NCBI RefSeq assembly: GCF_003415655.1
Contig: NZ_QRHC01000002.1
Location: 620,008 to 684,007, forward strand
Length of the DNA: 64,000 bases
Direction of reading: 5' to 3'
From: Vibrio maerlii
GTDB taxonomy: Bacteria > Pseudomonadota > Gammaproteobacteria > Enterobacterales > Vibrionaceae
The translations under genes and the position numbers were made by a program. The notes beneath the pieces were generated by a model. The model made no database searches and had not been told where the DNA came from. It saw only the letters and a program-made list of their open reading frames with translations. Position 1 is the first letter of the stretch. The number at the start of each line of letters is the position of its first letter. Shown here piece by piece: positions 27,798 to 36,814 of this stretch.

Positions 27798-29375
27798 TTA
27801 GCTTTCTGAACAGACCTGATTTCTGCCTTGCGCTTTTGCTTGATAGAGCGCTTTATCTGCTCGATAGAAGGTCTGTTGGGTGTTTTCATTCGGCCTATGC
27901 TCTGTTACTCCGATGCTCACCGTTAAGTTTCGATCTCCTAATATCGGTTCCCAGTTAAATTGCATAATTCGTTGTCGGTAATTTTCTGCATGCATGACAG
28001 CTTTTGGGACTTTGTGGTTTTCCAAGATGACGAGAAACTCTTCACCACCAAATCGGATGCATGAGGCACCTTTAAAGCGAAAATATTTGGCCAATTCAGT
28101 TGCTACAGAAGTGATCGCTTTATCGCCAACAAGGTGGCTGAGTTCATCATTGATAGACTTAAAGTGGTCTATATCAACGACTAAGAAGGTAAAATCATTG
28201 TCGTGCAAGATCAGATCTTTAAGCTTGATATCAAGCCAACGTCGATTGTGTAAACCTGTTAATGGGTCGGTATACACATCTTGTTTGAGCTTCTCTACCG
28301 CATCTTTCTGAGTTTCGGTGGTGACTTTAAGTTCTCTATTTTCTTGTTCTGAGAGAATGAGTTTTAACTGAAGTTCAAATCGAGCTAAGCGACGCAGTTG
28401 CTGTGGACCGAGATCTGAAATAGGCACGCGCTTTAGAAGGTCTGACTCGACTTGGTAGCTCTTCTTCTCGATGGCCAATGCATCTTTGAAGCGATCTTGA
28501 TCGGCATAAATTTGGCTAATTGCTTGATAGAGTTTGTTTACCAGTAGTGGTGAGCTCAGTGGTGATATATGACGAAGTGAACTATGCAGTAGCATCATTG
28601 CCGCATCGATACGGTCAAGGCCGATGAGCGAGCGAGCTTTCTCTAGGTTTACCTGTGCTGACAACCAAGAAGACTTGTGTTGTGCGGCTAGGTTAGCTAT
28701 TTGACTCAAACACTGCAGCGCTTCTACATAATGACTATCTGAACGCAATAGAATAGCCTGGTTTAGGATTACCTCTCCTTGTAGTGCTGGATCATTCACC
28801 ATGATGCTCAAATCTTCACATTCTACTTGCATATCCCGTGCTGATGCATAGTGGCCTTGTCGCAAGTTACACGCGATGATGTGGAGTTTGTACTTTAACC
28901 GTAGTGCTCGATTCATGATGGCATGGTCGATACTTTCGATTTTCTGGTAGTAGCGAAGTGCACGAGTATCATCACCGTAGGCCTCACATAGCTCTCCCAT
29001 CCCTAATACCGCACGCACATAGTGGTCGATAAAGCCATGTTCGATAGCAAGGTTAGTTAAATCGACATACTCATTGAGTGCTTGCCCATATTCACCGATA
29101 GCGATGAGCCTTTCACTCAGGGTTTGCTTTATATCGATTGTCAGCTCTGCATCAGAGTCTAGGTAACGAATCGCGCTGCGAAGCTCATCGACGGAAAGTC
29201 TCGGCTGGCCTAGGCGATGTCGCCATTCGGCAATCGCTAGATGGCAGTACGCTTTCTCGTGGCTGTTAGACGCAATATGCTGCTTGACGTGTTCCCAGAG
29301 TAGTAGCGCTTGTTCGTTCTTTGTGGAGGTAACGTCTATGCCTGAGTCTAGTATCTTGCTTATTAACTGTTCCAT
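27798..29375 (-). CDS. TPR-GGDEF protein, probable diguanylate cyclase
   Basis: 525 residues. The N-terminal 330 residues are helical repeats of TPR type (for example GEYGQALNEYVDLTNLAIEHG and GDDTRALRYYQKIESIDHA), followed by a coiled coil and a GGDEF domain. The active motif is intact, IRFGGEEFLVIL, with DPLTGLHNRRWLD and VVDIDHFKSINDELSH upstream; there is no RxxD inhibitory site. No membrane segment, so it is a cytosolic enzyme that probably binds a peptide or protein partner through the TPRs. The stop of the upstream relative lies two bases before its start, giving tight coupling. Confidence 0.92.
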   Translation of the reverse strand: MEQLISKILDSGIDVTSTKNEQALLLWEHVKQHIASNSHEKAYCHLAIAEWRHRLGQPRLSVDELRSAIRYLDSDAELTIDIKQTLSERLIAIGEYGQALNEYVDLTNLAIEHGFIDHYVRAVLGMGELCEAYGDDTRALRYYQKIESIDHAIMNRALRLKYKLHIIACNLRQGHYASARDMQVECEDLSIMVNDPALQGEVILNQAILLRSDSHYVEALQCLSQIANLAAQHKSSWLSAQVNLEKARSLIGLDRIDAAMMLLHSSLRHISPLSSPLLVNKLYQAISQIYADQDRFKDALAIEKKSYQVESDLLKRVPISDLGPQQLRRLARFELQLKLILSEQENRELKVTTETQKDAVEKLKQDVYTDPLTGLHNRRWLDIKLKDLILHDNDFTFLVVDIDHFKSINDELSHLVGDKAITSVATELAKYFRFKGASCIRFGGEEFLVILENHKVPKAVMHAENYRQRIMQFNWEPILGDRNLTVSIGVTEHRPNENTQQTFYRADKALYQAKAQGRNQVCSES

Positions 29376-29377
29376 GA

Positions 29378-30922
29378 CTAGATTTCCTCCTCTTCTTCAA
29401 GCTGCTCAATAGTGAATGGGAACTGGAGGATGCCATATACTCTTAATTTTGGCGGTGATGGCTCAAGACCTTTACGCTGCCATGGGTAAAGCGCCAGCAT
29501 GGATTGCAGCGTTTGGCTGAGTAGTTGCGCATCATTGTCCTGATTGTGGATTAAAAATCCGACACGGTTTTCATTCAGACGTGAAATAGAATCGTCTTGG
29601 TTGCATAAGCAATGCGCCAACTCGATGGCTTTATCGAGGTAGTCTGGATTAGAGTGGTAAAGTGAGAAAACCGCGTAGTTTGATGCTCGAAGTTCAGTCT
29701 TGTAGACGATCAGTTGTTCCCACCACTGAGTCTCTGGTATTACATTGGTGAACTTCTTCTCTGGGTCATAATCGTATTGAGCGCGTATACGACTTACCAG
29801 CTTCTTCGCCTTTAGATCCAATTGACGCTTCGATTCATTGGCTTTATCCATACTGAGACGCTGACTCTGCTCATGCAGCATTCCAATGGAGTACTTACGA
29901 TAATTCTTAAACGCGAGGTAGGCTTCTTTGTCGTTACCCATTGCTTCAGCCACAGCAGATTGCTGAAAACAGATTTGTGACAACAGTTCTCCGTTATCAA
30001 ATCGCGAAGCAGCTTGTACAGCATGCTTGAGGTATTCAGAGGCAGTCTCATGGTTCTTGCGCAGAATCTCTAATCGAGCACGGCTGATATAAGAATGCGC
30101 CTTCATCCAAGCTAAATCATGCTTTTCAGCAAGTTGTTGCGCTTTGAGAGTTGCGGTATCGGCGTCATCTAACCGTTCTAGCCCAAGTAGAGCTAGGCCT
30201 CTAAAGTCCCAAATCTCAGCTTCCCAGGTTGGATCGTTATGAAACTTGAGCGCTTCAGTCGCATTATCAAGGACTGTCAGCATGCCGATGTAGTTGTTTT
30301 CTTGATAGTAATCCCAAGCAAGTAAGATGCTGGCTTTGCCCTCTAACCAATGAATTTGGGTGGCATTGGCGACAGTAAGTGCGACATTGTGTGCATCAAT
30401 AGCATTCTTGTAATCGCTGACCATTCGCCAAACATTACCGAGACCAATCAAGCATTCAGTTTGAATGGTGGCGTTTTCAACCAAGGTGGCTTGCTCTAGG
30501 GACTGAATCCAGTATTGCTGAGCGGAGTAGTAGTTTGCCTGACCATAAAAGTTGAGGGCGTGGATATGTAAGATTTCTGGTAGTAGAGTATCTGACGATA
30601 GTTCGTTTTGGGCGATTAAGGCTTTTTTGGCGTATTTAAGCCCTTGGCCGTAATCCATAAGCGACCATTGGCAGCGGGACATAATCACCAATGCCAATAC
30701 AATACTTCTTGTTGAACGATATTGCTCAGCTCGGATTAAGCACTGCTCCGCTTTGTGATAGGTCTCTAAAGGAGCCGCTTCAATTCTTTTCTTTAGTCGT
30801 TTTAACTCAGCCCTGAGTAACGCTTTGTTATTTTCCAAGATACCGCCCTTGGTGTGTTCAATCCTTTGTTTAAGCTCGTTAGAGTATCCCTGTCTAAAAC
30901 CGTACTTGCCCTGTTTTTGCAA
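29378..30922 (-). CDS. TPR protein with degenerate GGDEF-like C-terminus
   Basis: About 514 residues; the start is uncertain. The frame opens with a TTG at 30922, and no ATG with a ribosome site is seen nearby. Residues about 50-340 are TPR-type helical repeats, as in the next gene. The last 120 residues have the spacing of a GGDEF domain, but the signature place reads ISRLNENRVGFLIH, so the catalytic Gly-Gly-Asp/Glu-Glu is lost. It looks like a paralogue of the downstream TPR-GGDEF protein that has lost catalysis and may act as a binding or regulatory partner. The degenerate-domain call is an inference from alignment by eye. Confidence 0.7.
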   Translation of the reverse strand: MQKQGKYGFRQGYSNELKQRIEHTKGGILENNKALLRAELKRLKKRIEAAPLETYHKAEQCLIRAEQYRSTRSIVLALVIMSRCQWSLMDYGQGLKYAKKALIAQNELSSDTLLPEILHIHALNFYGQANYYSAQQYWIQSLEQATLVENATIQTECLIGLGNVWRMVSDYKNAIDAHNVALTVANATQIHWLEGKASILLAWDYYQENNYIGMLTVLDNATEALKFHNDPTWEAEIWDFRGLALLGLERLDDADTATLKAQQLAEKHDLAWMKAHSYISRARLEILRKNHETASEYLKHAVQAASRFDNGELLSQICFQQSAVAEAMGNDKEAYLAFKNYRKYSIGMLHEQSQRLSMDKANESKRQLDLKAKKLVSRIRAQYDYDPEKKFTNVIPETQWWEQLIVYKTELRASNYAVFSLYHSNPDYLDKAIELAHCLCNQDDSISRLNENRVGFLIHNQDNDAQLLSQTLQSMLALYPWQRKGLEPSPPKLRVYGILQFPFTIEQLEEEEEI

Positions 30923-31080
30923 CAGGAGCCATTTGTCTGAGGTTCGTGAGTCAGTTCAAACTTATAACTGCAACTAGTTAGTACTTTATCTCAATATAGA
31001 GAAAACCCTTCCGTAAATGATAGGAAAGGAGTCGAAAAGTTAGAGTTAATTCACGTTTGACAACTAAGACTAAGACCTGG

Positions 31081-32589
31081 TTAGGAGAGTAATTCTTTCA
31101 ATGTCCAAGTTTTGTCGATGAGCTTTAGCTTTTGTGCGGCGGTGAGTCCAGATTTATCTTGGTAGCAGAGGTTATGCCAGGCTCTAAAAATGTCTAACAA
31201 AGGGTTGATGCCCGCAGGGCGAAGGCGTCTTCTTGGCTCGTTGACAAAGTCATTGAAAATGACTTGGAATCGACGTTGATAAGATGAAATTGAGCGTGTT
31301 GAAGCGGATTGCAACCAATGACTTGGTTGCTGTTTACCTGCTAATACGCAAATCGCTTTTTCAATCATCAATTCGACACGTTGATCGGACTCAATTGTGT
31401 TTTGCTGAGTGATTGCCCAGCGGTCTCGCCACCACCCCATATGCACAATATCGTGCTTGTCGACAGGTGTGGAGTTTTGCCAACCCTCGCTCTCTTCAAC
31501 GTATACAATATCGATGCTTTCAGCCTTGATGCGCGGTAAGTAAACAGAAAGCGCGGCAGAACGGAGTAAAGGATCCTGCGGCATGAATATTGAGATCGGT
31601 CTATCAGTCTCGAGCTGCTGTTCTAGGTATAGATAATGCGCATAGGAAGTGTAGTGAGGGTGAATCAGCGTCCCTTTTAACGGGTAGTCTAATTTTGCTA
31701 AATTGCCTAACGGATCTTCCACATTGTCGCGTGCGAGGATTAGTTGGTATTTATTGTCTATTCTGGTTCGTATATCGGCTTGGGTATCCTCAAAAGGCAA
31801 CTGAGCTTCAGGCGTGTAGCTAGTGCTTACTATCCTTGCCGTCGTAAAGTTATCTTGCGACTCCTTGAGTTCCTCTTCTGAATAGTTGGTGTGCTGAGCA
31901 ACAATATACCCTGACTCGACTTCGCCACTAGCAATCCAAAATACGCCATTGTGACTGTTAGGTTGCAACGGCACAAACTGTGACGCTAGCGTATAATTGT
32001 CTGCATGCTTAAACCACCTTTCGTCAATAACCGATAACTTACGACGACAGCGTTTCGCGATTTGATTGAGATGATCGTAAAAGGTTTTAGGATTTATGGA
32101 CAGGCGACGGCAAATTTCACGAACGGGGTGTCCAGTAAACAAATAACCTAGGATGCTTTCTTGGATTTGCAGCTTATGATTCGACTCTGACCACTGGTCG
32201 ACAAAGGTTGATTGGCATGCTTTACAGCGATAGCGCTGCTTTTGGCCACTGTATCCAAATGAGTGATAGAGATGTTTATGGCTATGGACTGATAGCCCCA
32301 AGCTTTCGCATGAGGTATTTTTGCACGCGGGTAATCCGTCTGTTTGAGTTTGCTTGAGTCGTTGCAATTCATCTAGAACAGATTGGTTATTGAGTAAGGG
32401 GGGAAACGCACCACATTCACGACATACCATCGCAGGACGCTTAGGGTTTACGTGTTGCAGAACATACTTTTCTGCATCACTCAATCCAAAGTTGTCACAC
32501 GCCAATGTTTTACAAAAGTTGAGTTGTAAACCTTGAGCCTCTTTTGGTAGTTTGCCGTTCGGCACGATCACCCCCTCGGTGTTATTCAT
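31081..32589 (-). CDS. Zinc-ribbon/HTH transposase-like protein, likely domesticated
   Basis: 502 residues of a type I do not recognise by name. Two Cys4-like zinc-ribbon units are visible, CKTLACDNFG...MVCRECG and CKNTSCESLG...YRCKACQSTF. The second resembles the N-terminal finger of IS1-type transposases. A helix-turn-helix follows (GHPVREICRRLSINPKTFYDHL). A middle region about 200-420 may be a diverged RNase-H-like fold, but the expected first Asp of a DDE site is not obvious. No terminal inverted repeats flank it. Its ATG overlaps the deoD stop (TAATG), so it is translated with deoD, which argues for a host role rather than a mobile element. Confidence 0.6.
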   Translation of the reverse strand: MNNTEGVIVPNGKLPKEAQGLQLNFCKTLACDNFGLSDAEKYVLQHVNPKRPAMVCRECGAFPPLLNNQSVLDELQRLKQTQTDGLPACKNTSCESLGLSVHSHKHLYHSFGYSGQKQRYRCKACQSTFVDQWSESNHKLQIQESILGYLFTGHPVREICRRLSINPKTFYDHLNQIAKRCRRKLSVIDERWFKHADNYTLASQFVPLQPNSHNGVFWIASGEVESGYIVAQHTNYSEEELKESQDNFTTARIVSTSYTPEAQLPFEDTQADIRTRIDNKYQLILARDNVEDPLGNLAKLDYPLKGTLIHPHYTSYAHYLYLEQQLETDRPISIFMPQDPLLRSAALSVYLPRIKAESIDIVYVEESEGWQNSTPVDKHDIVHMGWWRDRWAITQQNTIESDQRVELMIEKAICVLAGKQQPSHWLQSASTRSISSYQRRFQVIFNDFVNEPRRRLRPAGINPLLDIFRAWHNLCYQDKSGLTAAQKLKLIDKTWTLKELLS

Positions 32590-33299
32590 TAAAGGTTAAT
32601 AGCGGTCTCTAGTGCGACTTTCATCATGTCGTTAAATGACTTTTGACGATCCTCTGAGCTGAGCTTCTCACCGCGGATGATGTGATCCGAAACAGTCAGA
32701 ATGGTAAGCGCTTTTGCTCCTAAGTCTGCAGCAACGCCGTAGATACCTGCAGCTTCCATGTCCACACCTAGGATGCCCAACTTTTCCATTTTCTGGAAAA
32801 TGTCCGCTTCAGGTGTGTAGAACAAGTCCGCAGAGAAGACATTACCCACTTTTACTGGTACTTGTTGTGCACGAGCCTGATTTACCGCTGTTTCTAGTAG
32901 GCTATAATCAGCAATAGCTGCAAAATCATGGTCGTTGAAGCGAATACGGTTCACTTTTGAGTCTGTCGATGCGCCCATGCCGATGACAACATCCATTAGA
33001 TTGACATCATCACGTACAGCACCACAGCTGCCCACGCGGATAACGTTTTTCACACCATACTCTGCAATCAACTCGTGAACATAGATACAGCAAGATGGGA
33101 TACCCATACCGTGACCCATTACAGAGACACGTTGACCTTTGTAAGTGCCAGTAAAGCCGAACATATTACGTACATCACAAACTTGCTTTACATCTTCTAG
33201 AAAGGTTTCAGCGATGTATTTAGCGCGTAGTGGGTCTCCTGGCATTAGCACTGTTTCAGCAAAGTCACCTGGTTGCGCATTAATATGTGGTGTAGCCAT
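32589..33299 (-). CDS. deoD: Purine nucleoside phosphorylase DeoD
   Basis: 236 residues, the standard length of the hexameric bacterial enzyme. It cleaves purine (deoxy)nucleosides with phosphate to base and ribose-1-phosphate. Diagnostic pieces are [13 protein letters not shown] (phosphate site), [39 protein letters not shown] (ribose and base site) and TVSDHI, whose Asp is the catalytic acid. This is the second-type deoD common in Vibrio, apart from the deoCABD operon. A transposase-like gene is coupled downstream. Confidence 0.96.
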   Translation of the reverse strand: MATPHINAQPGDFAETVLMPGDPLRAKYIAETFLEDVKQVCDVRNMFGFTGTYKGQRVSVMGHGMGIPSCCIYVHELIAEYGVKNVIRVGSCGAVRDDVNLMDVVIGMGASTDSKVNRIRFNDHDFAAIADYSLLETAVNQARAQQVPVKVGNVFSADLFYTPEADIFQKMEKLGILGVDMEAAGIYGVAADLGAKALTILTVSDHIIRGEKLSSEDRQKSFNDMMKVALETAINL

Positions 33300-33386
33300 G
33301 ATATCACTCCATCAAGTTTTTACTAATTATGTTGAAACTGTGTTGTTTCGTTGATTGGAATGTTATGCCTTTGAATCTGGAGTTCA

Positions 33387-33402
33387 TGAGATTTAGGTCA
33401 CA
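33387..33402 (-). promoter_or_regulatory. CRP-like site upstream of deoD
   Basis: On the minus strand this reads TGTGACCTAAATCTCA, one base off the TGTGA-N6-TCACA consensus. It is about 90 bp upstream of deoD, a suitable distance for CRP activation, and catabolite control of nucleoside genes is well known. Confidence 0.6.
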
Positions 33403-33498
33403 TAAATTATCGACTCTACATTAATATTCGCTAGTGATTACTATTTATGTTGAAAGCTCGAGCGCAATCGTTTAGATGCTAAGAACAGGGATATTTAT

Positions 33499-33569
33499 TT
33501 GTACATAATTTTTTTTTGTACAAAGATTGGATTTCTTTCGTATACTTGTACATAACGTCATCTTGTACA
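33499..33569 (+). promoter_or_regulatory. Four TTGTACA operators overlapping the promoter of the DUF523-merR-phr operon
   Basis: TTGTACA occurs at 33499, 33516, 33546 and 33563. The first two and last two starts are each 17 bp apart and the two pairs are 30 bp apart. A near-consensus -10 box TATACT (33541-33546) ends within the third copy, and the second copy lies near the -35 place. Direct repeats of TGTACA are the operator type of the light-responsive LitR/CarH-like MerR family. The MerR gene two genes downstream is the likely repressor of this promoter. Confidence 0.75.
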
Positions 33570-33582
33570 AGGTAGGCTAGAT

Positions 33583-34539
33583 ATGGAAATCACAAAAAAA
33601 GTAAAAATCGGTGTAAGTGCATGTGTTATCGGTGAAAAAGTTCGCTTCGATTCAGGTCACAAAATGAACCGGTTTGTGGCAAACGAGATTAAAGAATATT
33701 TCGATTATGTACCTGTCTGCCCCGAGGTTGGAATAGGATTGAGCGTCCCTCGTCCGACAATCCGTTTAATGTACGATGAAGAGCGTATTGCGTTAGTCGA
33801 AACCAAGGATGCATCAAGGGACTACACCGACAAAATGCATGCTTTTTCTGATGCCAAAGTCGATGAGCTAATGGGTGAACAACTTTGCGGCTACGTTGTC
33901 TGTGCAAAATCTCCGACGTGCGGCATGGAACGTGTGAAGGTATATAAGAAGGGACATGCGGATACCAATGGTGTTGGACTCTACACAAAGACGCTAATGG
34001 AAAAAATGCCGTGGCTTCCGGTGGAAGAAGATGGACGCCTTCAGGACCCAATCCTCAAAGAAAACTTTATCACTCGCGCTTTCTGCCTTCATGACTTTTA
34101 CCAGTCAATGGAAGGAGGGGTAACGGCGGGTAAGATCGTGGCTTTCCACTCCCGATACAAACTGACGCTAATGGCACATCGCACTGAGTCTTATCGCGAG
34201 CTAGGTCGCCTTGTTGCGAATGTATCCAAATATTCTATCGAAGAGTTTTTTACCCTCTATCGTCAAGGCTTGATGGATGCTTTGAAGAATCGTGCTGACA
34301 GAAAGAACAACACTAACGTTCTCATGCATATCCAAGGCTACTTCAAGAAGTACTTGGACAAAGATCAAAAAGCCGAGTTGAGTGAAATCATCCTCCAATA
34401 CCGTGAGGGGGTGCTACCTCTATTGGCGCCGCTGACTCTACTGAAGCACTATCTGAACCAATACCCAGATGAGTACTTATCGCAGCAACAATTTTTTGCG
34501 CCATACCCGCAAGAGCTGCGTCTTCGTTACGGGTTGTAA
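33583..34539 (+). CDS. DUF523 and DUF1722 (YbgA-like) protein
   Basis: 318 residues. The N-terminal DUF523 part has conserved cysteines in VSACVIGEKVRFDSGHK, PVCPEVGIGLSVPRP and CAKSPTCGMERVKVY. The C-terminal DUF1722 part covers about 190-310 (FHSRYKLTLMAHRTESYRELGRLVA). The Cys pattern suggests an Fe-S or metal centre; the function is not known, although the family is usually next to photolyase genes. It is the first gene of an operon with merR, phr and an L,D-transpeptidase, and its promoter carries four TTGTACA operators. Confidence 0.9.
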   Translation: MEITKKVKIGVSACVIGEKVRFDSGHKMNRFVANEIKEYFDYVPVCPEVGIGLSVPRPTIRLMYDEERIALVETKDASRDYTDKMHAFSDAKVDELMGEQLCGYVVCAKSPTCGMERVKVYKKGHADTNGVGLYTKTLMEKMPWLPVEEDGRLQDPILKENFITRAFCLHDFYQSMEGGVTAGKIVAFHSRYKLTLMAHRTESYRELGRLVANVSKYSIEEFFTLYRQGLMDALKNRADRKNNTNVLMHIQGYFKKYLDKDQKAELSEIILQYREGVLPLLAPLTLLKHYLNQYPDEYLSQQQFFAPYPQELRLRYGL

Positions 34540-34553
34540 TTAGGGAAACGTGG

Positions 34554-35372
34554 ATGTCTCAATCAGAAAAACTATTCGCTATTCGAGAAGTATCAGAGTT
34601 GACGGGGGTCAAGCCCGTCACTCTAAGAGCATGGCAGAGACGCTATGGATTGATCTCTCCTGCACGCACGGACAAGGGGCATCGTCTCTACACTCAGATT
34701 AATATTGATACCATTTTAGAGGTCAAACGGTGGCTTAACCAGGGCGTATCGATAGGTAAGGTTAAGCCTTTACTAGGAACTCAGCCAAGTGGCGAAACGC
34801 TGGGCTCTGGTTCAAAAGTCCTTCAAGATGTTGAATTAGTGCTTTCTTCTTTAGCTTTGCTCAACAAAGGCAAGGCGGAAAGCATTGTTAGCAATGTTCT
34901 TAAAGAGTATCCAGCAGATATGGTGGTTGAGCAGTTTATTCACCCTACTTTTGAAGCGTTAGAACTTTTGAAAGGTTCAGTGAAAAGTCTTCAAAGAGGC
35001 TTGTTTCAATCACTCGTGATTACACGTATTAGTGCAATTTTAGAAGCGGAAAACAAGGCTGCAACCAAAGGAAAAATGCTCTTTGTTAGCTTAGCTCCCG
35101 TAGGTGATGTCAGTGCTTGGTCGCGAATATTGGTACTCAGTGAAAAAGGTTTTGATATTACAGTGCTCGAAAATGTGGATGATTTTTCTGGTTTAGTTAA
35201 CGAGATTGACCTCTCTAAGTTCGTTGAGCTGCAGCTTCACTCTCACAAAGCCTTGCTCGATAGGCAGCTAACTTGGGCTCAAATGCTTGTTGAAGATGAT
35301 TCTCTGCAATTTGGATTATCTCCGATTATCCAAATTCTGCACCAAGACGATCTGAGTGAGGCTGCTACATGA
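34554..35372 (+). CDS. MerR-family regulator of the photolyase operon (LitR-like)
   Basis: 272 residues. The N-terminus is a MerR helix-turn-helix: FAIREVSELTGVKPVTLRAW, then RRYGLISPARTDKGHRLYTQ. A C-terminal domain of about 190 residues matches the B12-binding half of CarH/LitR in length, but the W-x9-EH cobalamin signature and the base-off histidine motif are not visible, so adenosylcobalamin light sensing is doubtful. It probably binds the TTGTACA repeats before the operon and represses it. The stop overlaps the photolyase start by four bases (ATGA). Confidence 0.85.
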   Translation: MSQSEKLFAIREVSELTGVKPVTLRAWQRRYGLISPARTDKGHRLYTQINIDTILEVKRWLNQGVSIGKVKPLLGTQPSGETLGSGSKVLQDVELVLSSLALLNKGKAESIVSNVLKEYPADMVVEQFIHPTFEALELLKGSVKSLQRGLFQSLVITRISAILEAENKAATKGKMLFVSLAPVGDVSAWSRILVLSEKGFDITVLENVDDFSGLVNEIDLSKFVELQLHSHKALLDRQLTWAQMLVEDDSLQFGLSPIIQILHQDDLSEAAT

Positions 35373-36811
35373 AGCTAGTTTGGTTTCGCAGAGATTTACG
35401 ATTAGATGACAACCCGGCTCTTCATCACGCAATTGAAGATGCAAGGGCGCAAAATGAACCTGTTGTGGCGCTCTATGTTGCGACGCCAATGCAATGGGAA
35501 AAGCATGGCCTCTCATCAAGACAAGCCGACCTCATCTTTCGCCGACTTGGCGCGTTGCAAAAGGAACTGTCAGACATTGGTGTTGCTTTGTTTTATCATC
35601 AATGTTCATCCTTTCACGATGCCGCTGAAGCGGTCATTAAGCTTGTAGACTCGAATGGTGTCACAGGCGTCTACTACAATAAAGACTACGAAGTTGATGA
35701 ACAGCAACGTGATACTTACCTGCAACAAGCACTCTCGAACCACGCCTGCCATATTGACGTGATTGCGAAGGATGGGAAATGTGTGCTACCCCCAGGCAGC
35801 ATTCTTAACAAGCAAGGTCAATACTTCAAAGTTTTCACTCCTTTTAAGCGAGCTTGGTTAACACGGTTCGCAACCGGTGGAAATCGGCCTCTTTCACCAC
35901 CAAGCAAACAGCTTGTCGCGGTTAACCGCCTGATTAGTGATGATTTCGTTCTTTTTCATCCAGATATCGCTTTTGATTACCCACGCGAATCGAGCGAGCG
36001 ATGGGATGCTTCTGAGTATGATATTCACAAAAAACTACAACAGTTTTGCCACGAACACCTTGATGACTATGAGGAACGTCGTGACATACCGAGTACCGAT
36101 GGTACGAGTACGCTCTCCGCTTATTTGGCTATAGGCGCCTTGTCTGCGCGTCGGTGTATACAGGAAGCCAGCTTGGCCGCGGATATTGAGCATATTTCTC
36201 AGGGGGCTCAAACGTGGATAAGCGAGCTTGTGTGGCGCGAGTTTTATCAGCATCTGATCTACTTTGAACCTCGTTTGGTAAAAAACGAGAACTTTTTGCT
36301 TTGGGGCAACCGCCTGCAATGGCGTCAAGATGACGATTGGTTTGAAGCGTGGTGCACTGGCAATACAGGCTATCCTATTGTGGATGCCGCCATGAAGCAG
36401 CTCAATACAACGGGGTGGATGCACAATCGCTTGCGTATGGTTGTTGCGAGTTTCTTGGTTAAGGACCTACAGATCGACTGGCGTAAAGGCGAACATTACT
36501 TCATGAGTAAACTGATTGACGGTGATTTCGCAGCTAACAATGGAGGATGGCAGTGGTGTGCCTCGACCGGTTGTGACGGACAGCCCTATTTTCGCATCTT
36601 CAACCCTATCTCTCAGGGGGAGCGCTTCGATGCAAAAGGTGAGTTTGTCCGACAATGGTTACCAGAACTTGAAGGTGTTCCTGATAAGTTTGTTCATGCT
36701 CCATGGAACTGGCCTCAGTTTGATTCGCTTAACTATCCATCGCCAATGGTTGATCACAAGGAGCAAAGAGAGATAACCTTAGCGTTATACAAAAGAGCAA
36801 AAGATAGTTAG
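35369..36811 (+). CDS. phrB: Deoxyribodipyrimidine photo-lyase
   Basis: 480 residues, the usual length of CPD class I photolyase. An N-terminal alpha/beta antenna domain (KLVWFRRDLRLDDNPALH) is followed by the FAD-binding helical domain: SELVWREFYQHLIY, NTGYPIVDAAMKQLNTTGWM, HNRLRMVVASFLVKDL, GDFAANNGGWQWCASTG and PYFRIFNPISQGERFD. The FAD-contact and electron-transfer Trp residues in these pieces appear intact, so it should repair pyrimidine dimers with light. It is the third gene of the merR operon, consistent with light or UV control. Confidence 0.96.
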   Translation: MKLVWFRRDLRLDDNPALHHAIEDARAQNEPVVALYVATPMQWEKHGLSSRQADLIFRRLGALQKELSDIGVALFYHQCSSFHDAAEAVIKLVDSNGVTGVYYNKDYEVDEQQRDTYLQQALSNHACHIDVIAKDGKCVLPPGSILNKQGQYFKVFTPFKRAWLTRFATGGNRPLSPPSKQLVAVNRLISDDFVLFHPDIAFDYPRESSERWDASEYDIHKKLQQFCHEHLDDYEERRDIPSTDGTSTLSAYLAIGALSARRCIQEASLAADIEHISQGAQTWISELVWREFYQHLIYFEPRLVKNENFLLWGNRLQWRQDDDWFEAWCTGNTGYPIVDAAMKQLNTTGWMHNRLRMVVASFLVKDLQIDWRKGEHYFMSKLIDGDFAANNGGWQWCASTGCDGQPYFRIFNPISQGERFDAKGEFVRQWLPELEGVPDKFVHAPWNWPQFDSLNYPSPMVDHKEQREITLALYKRAKDS

Positions 36812-36814
36812 TCC

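Noticed and set aside
34554..35372. B12-dependent photoreceptor like CarH
   Set aside because: No W-x9-EH or cobalamin-histidine motif is visible in the C-terminal domain, so only a LitR-like regulator is claimed.
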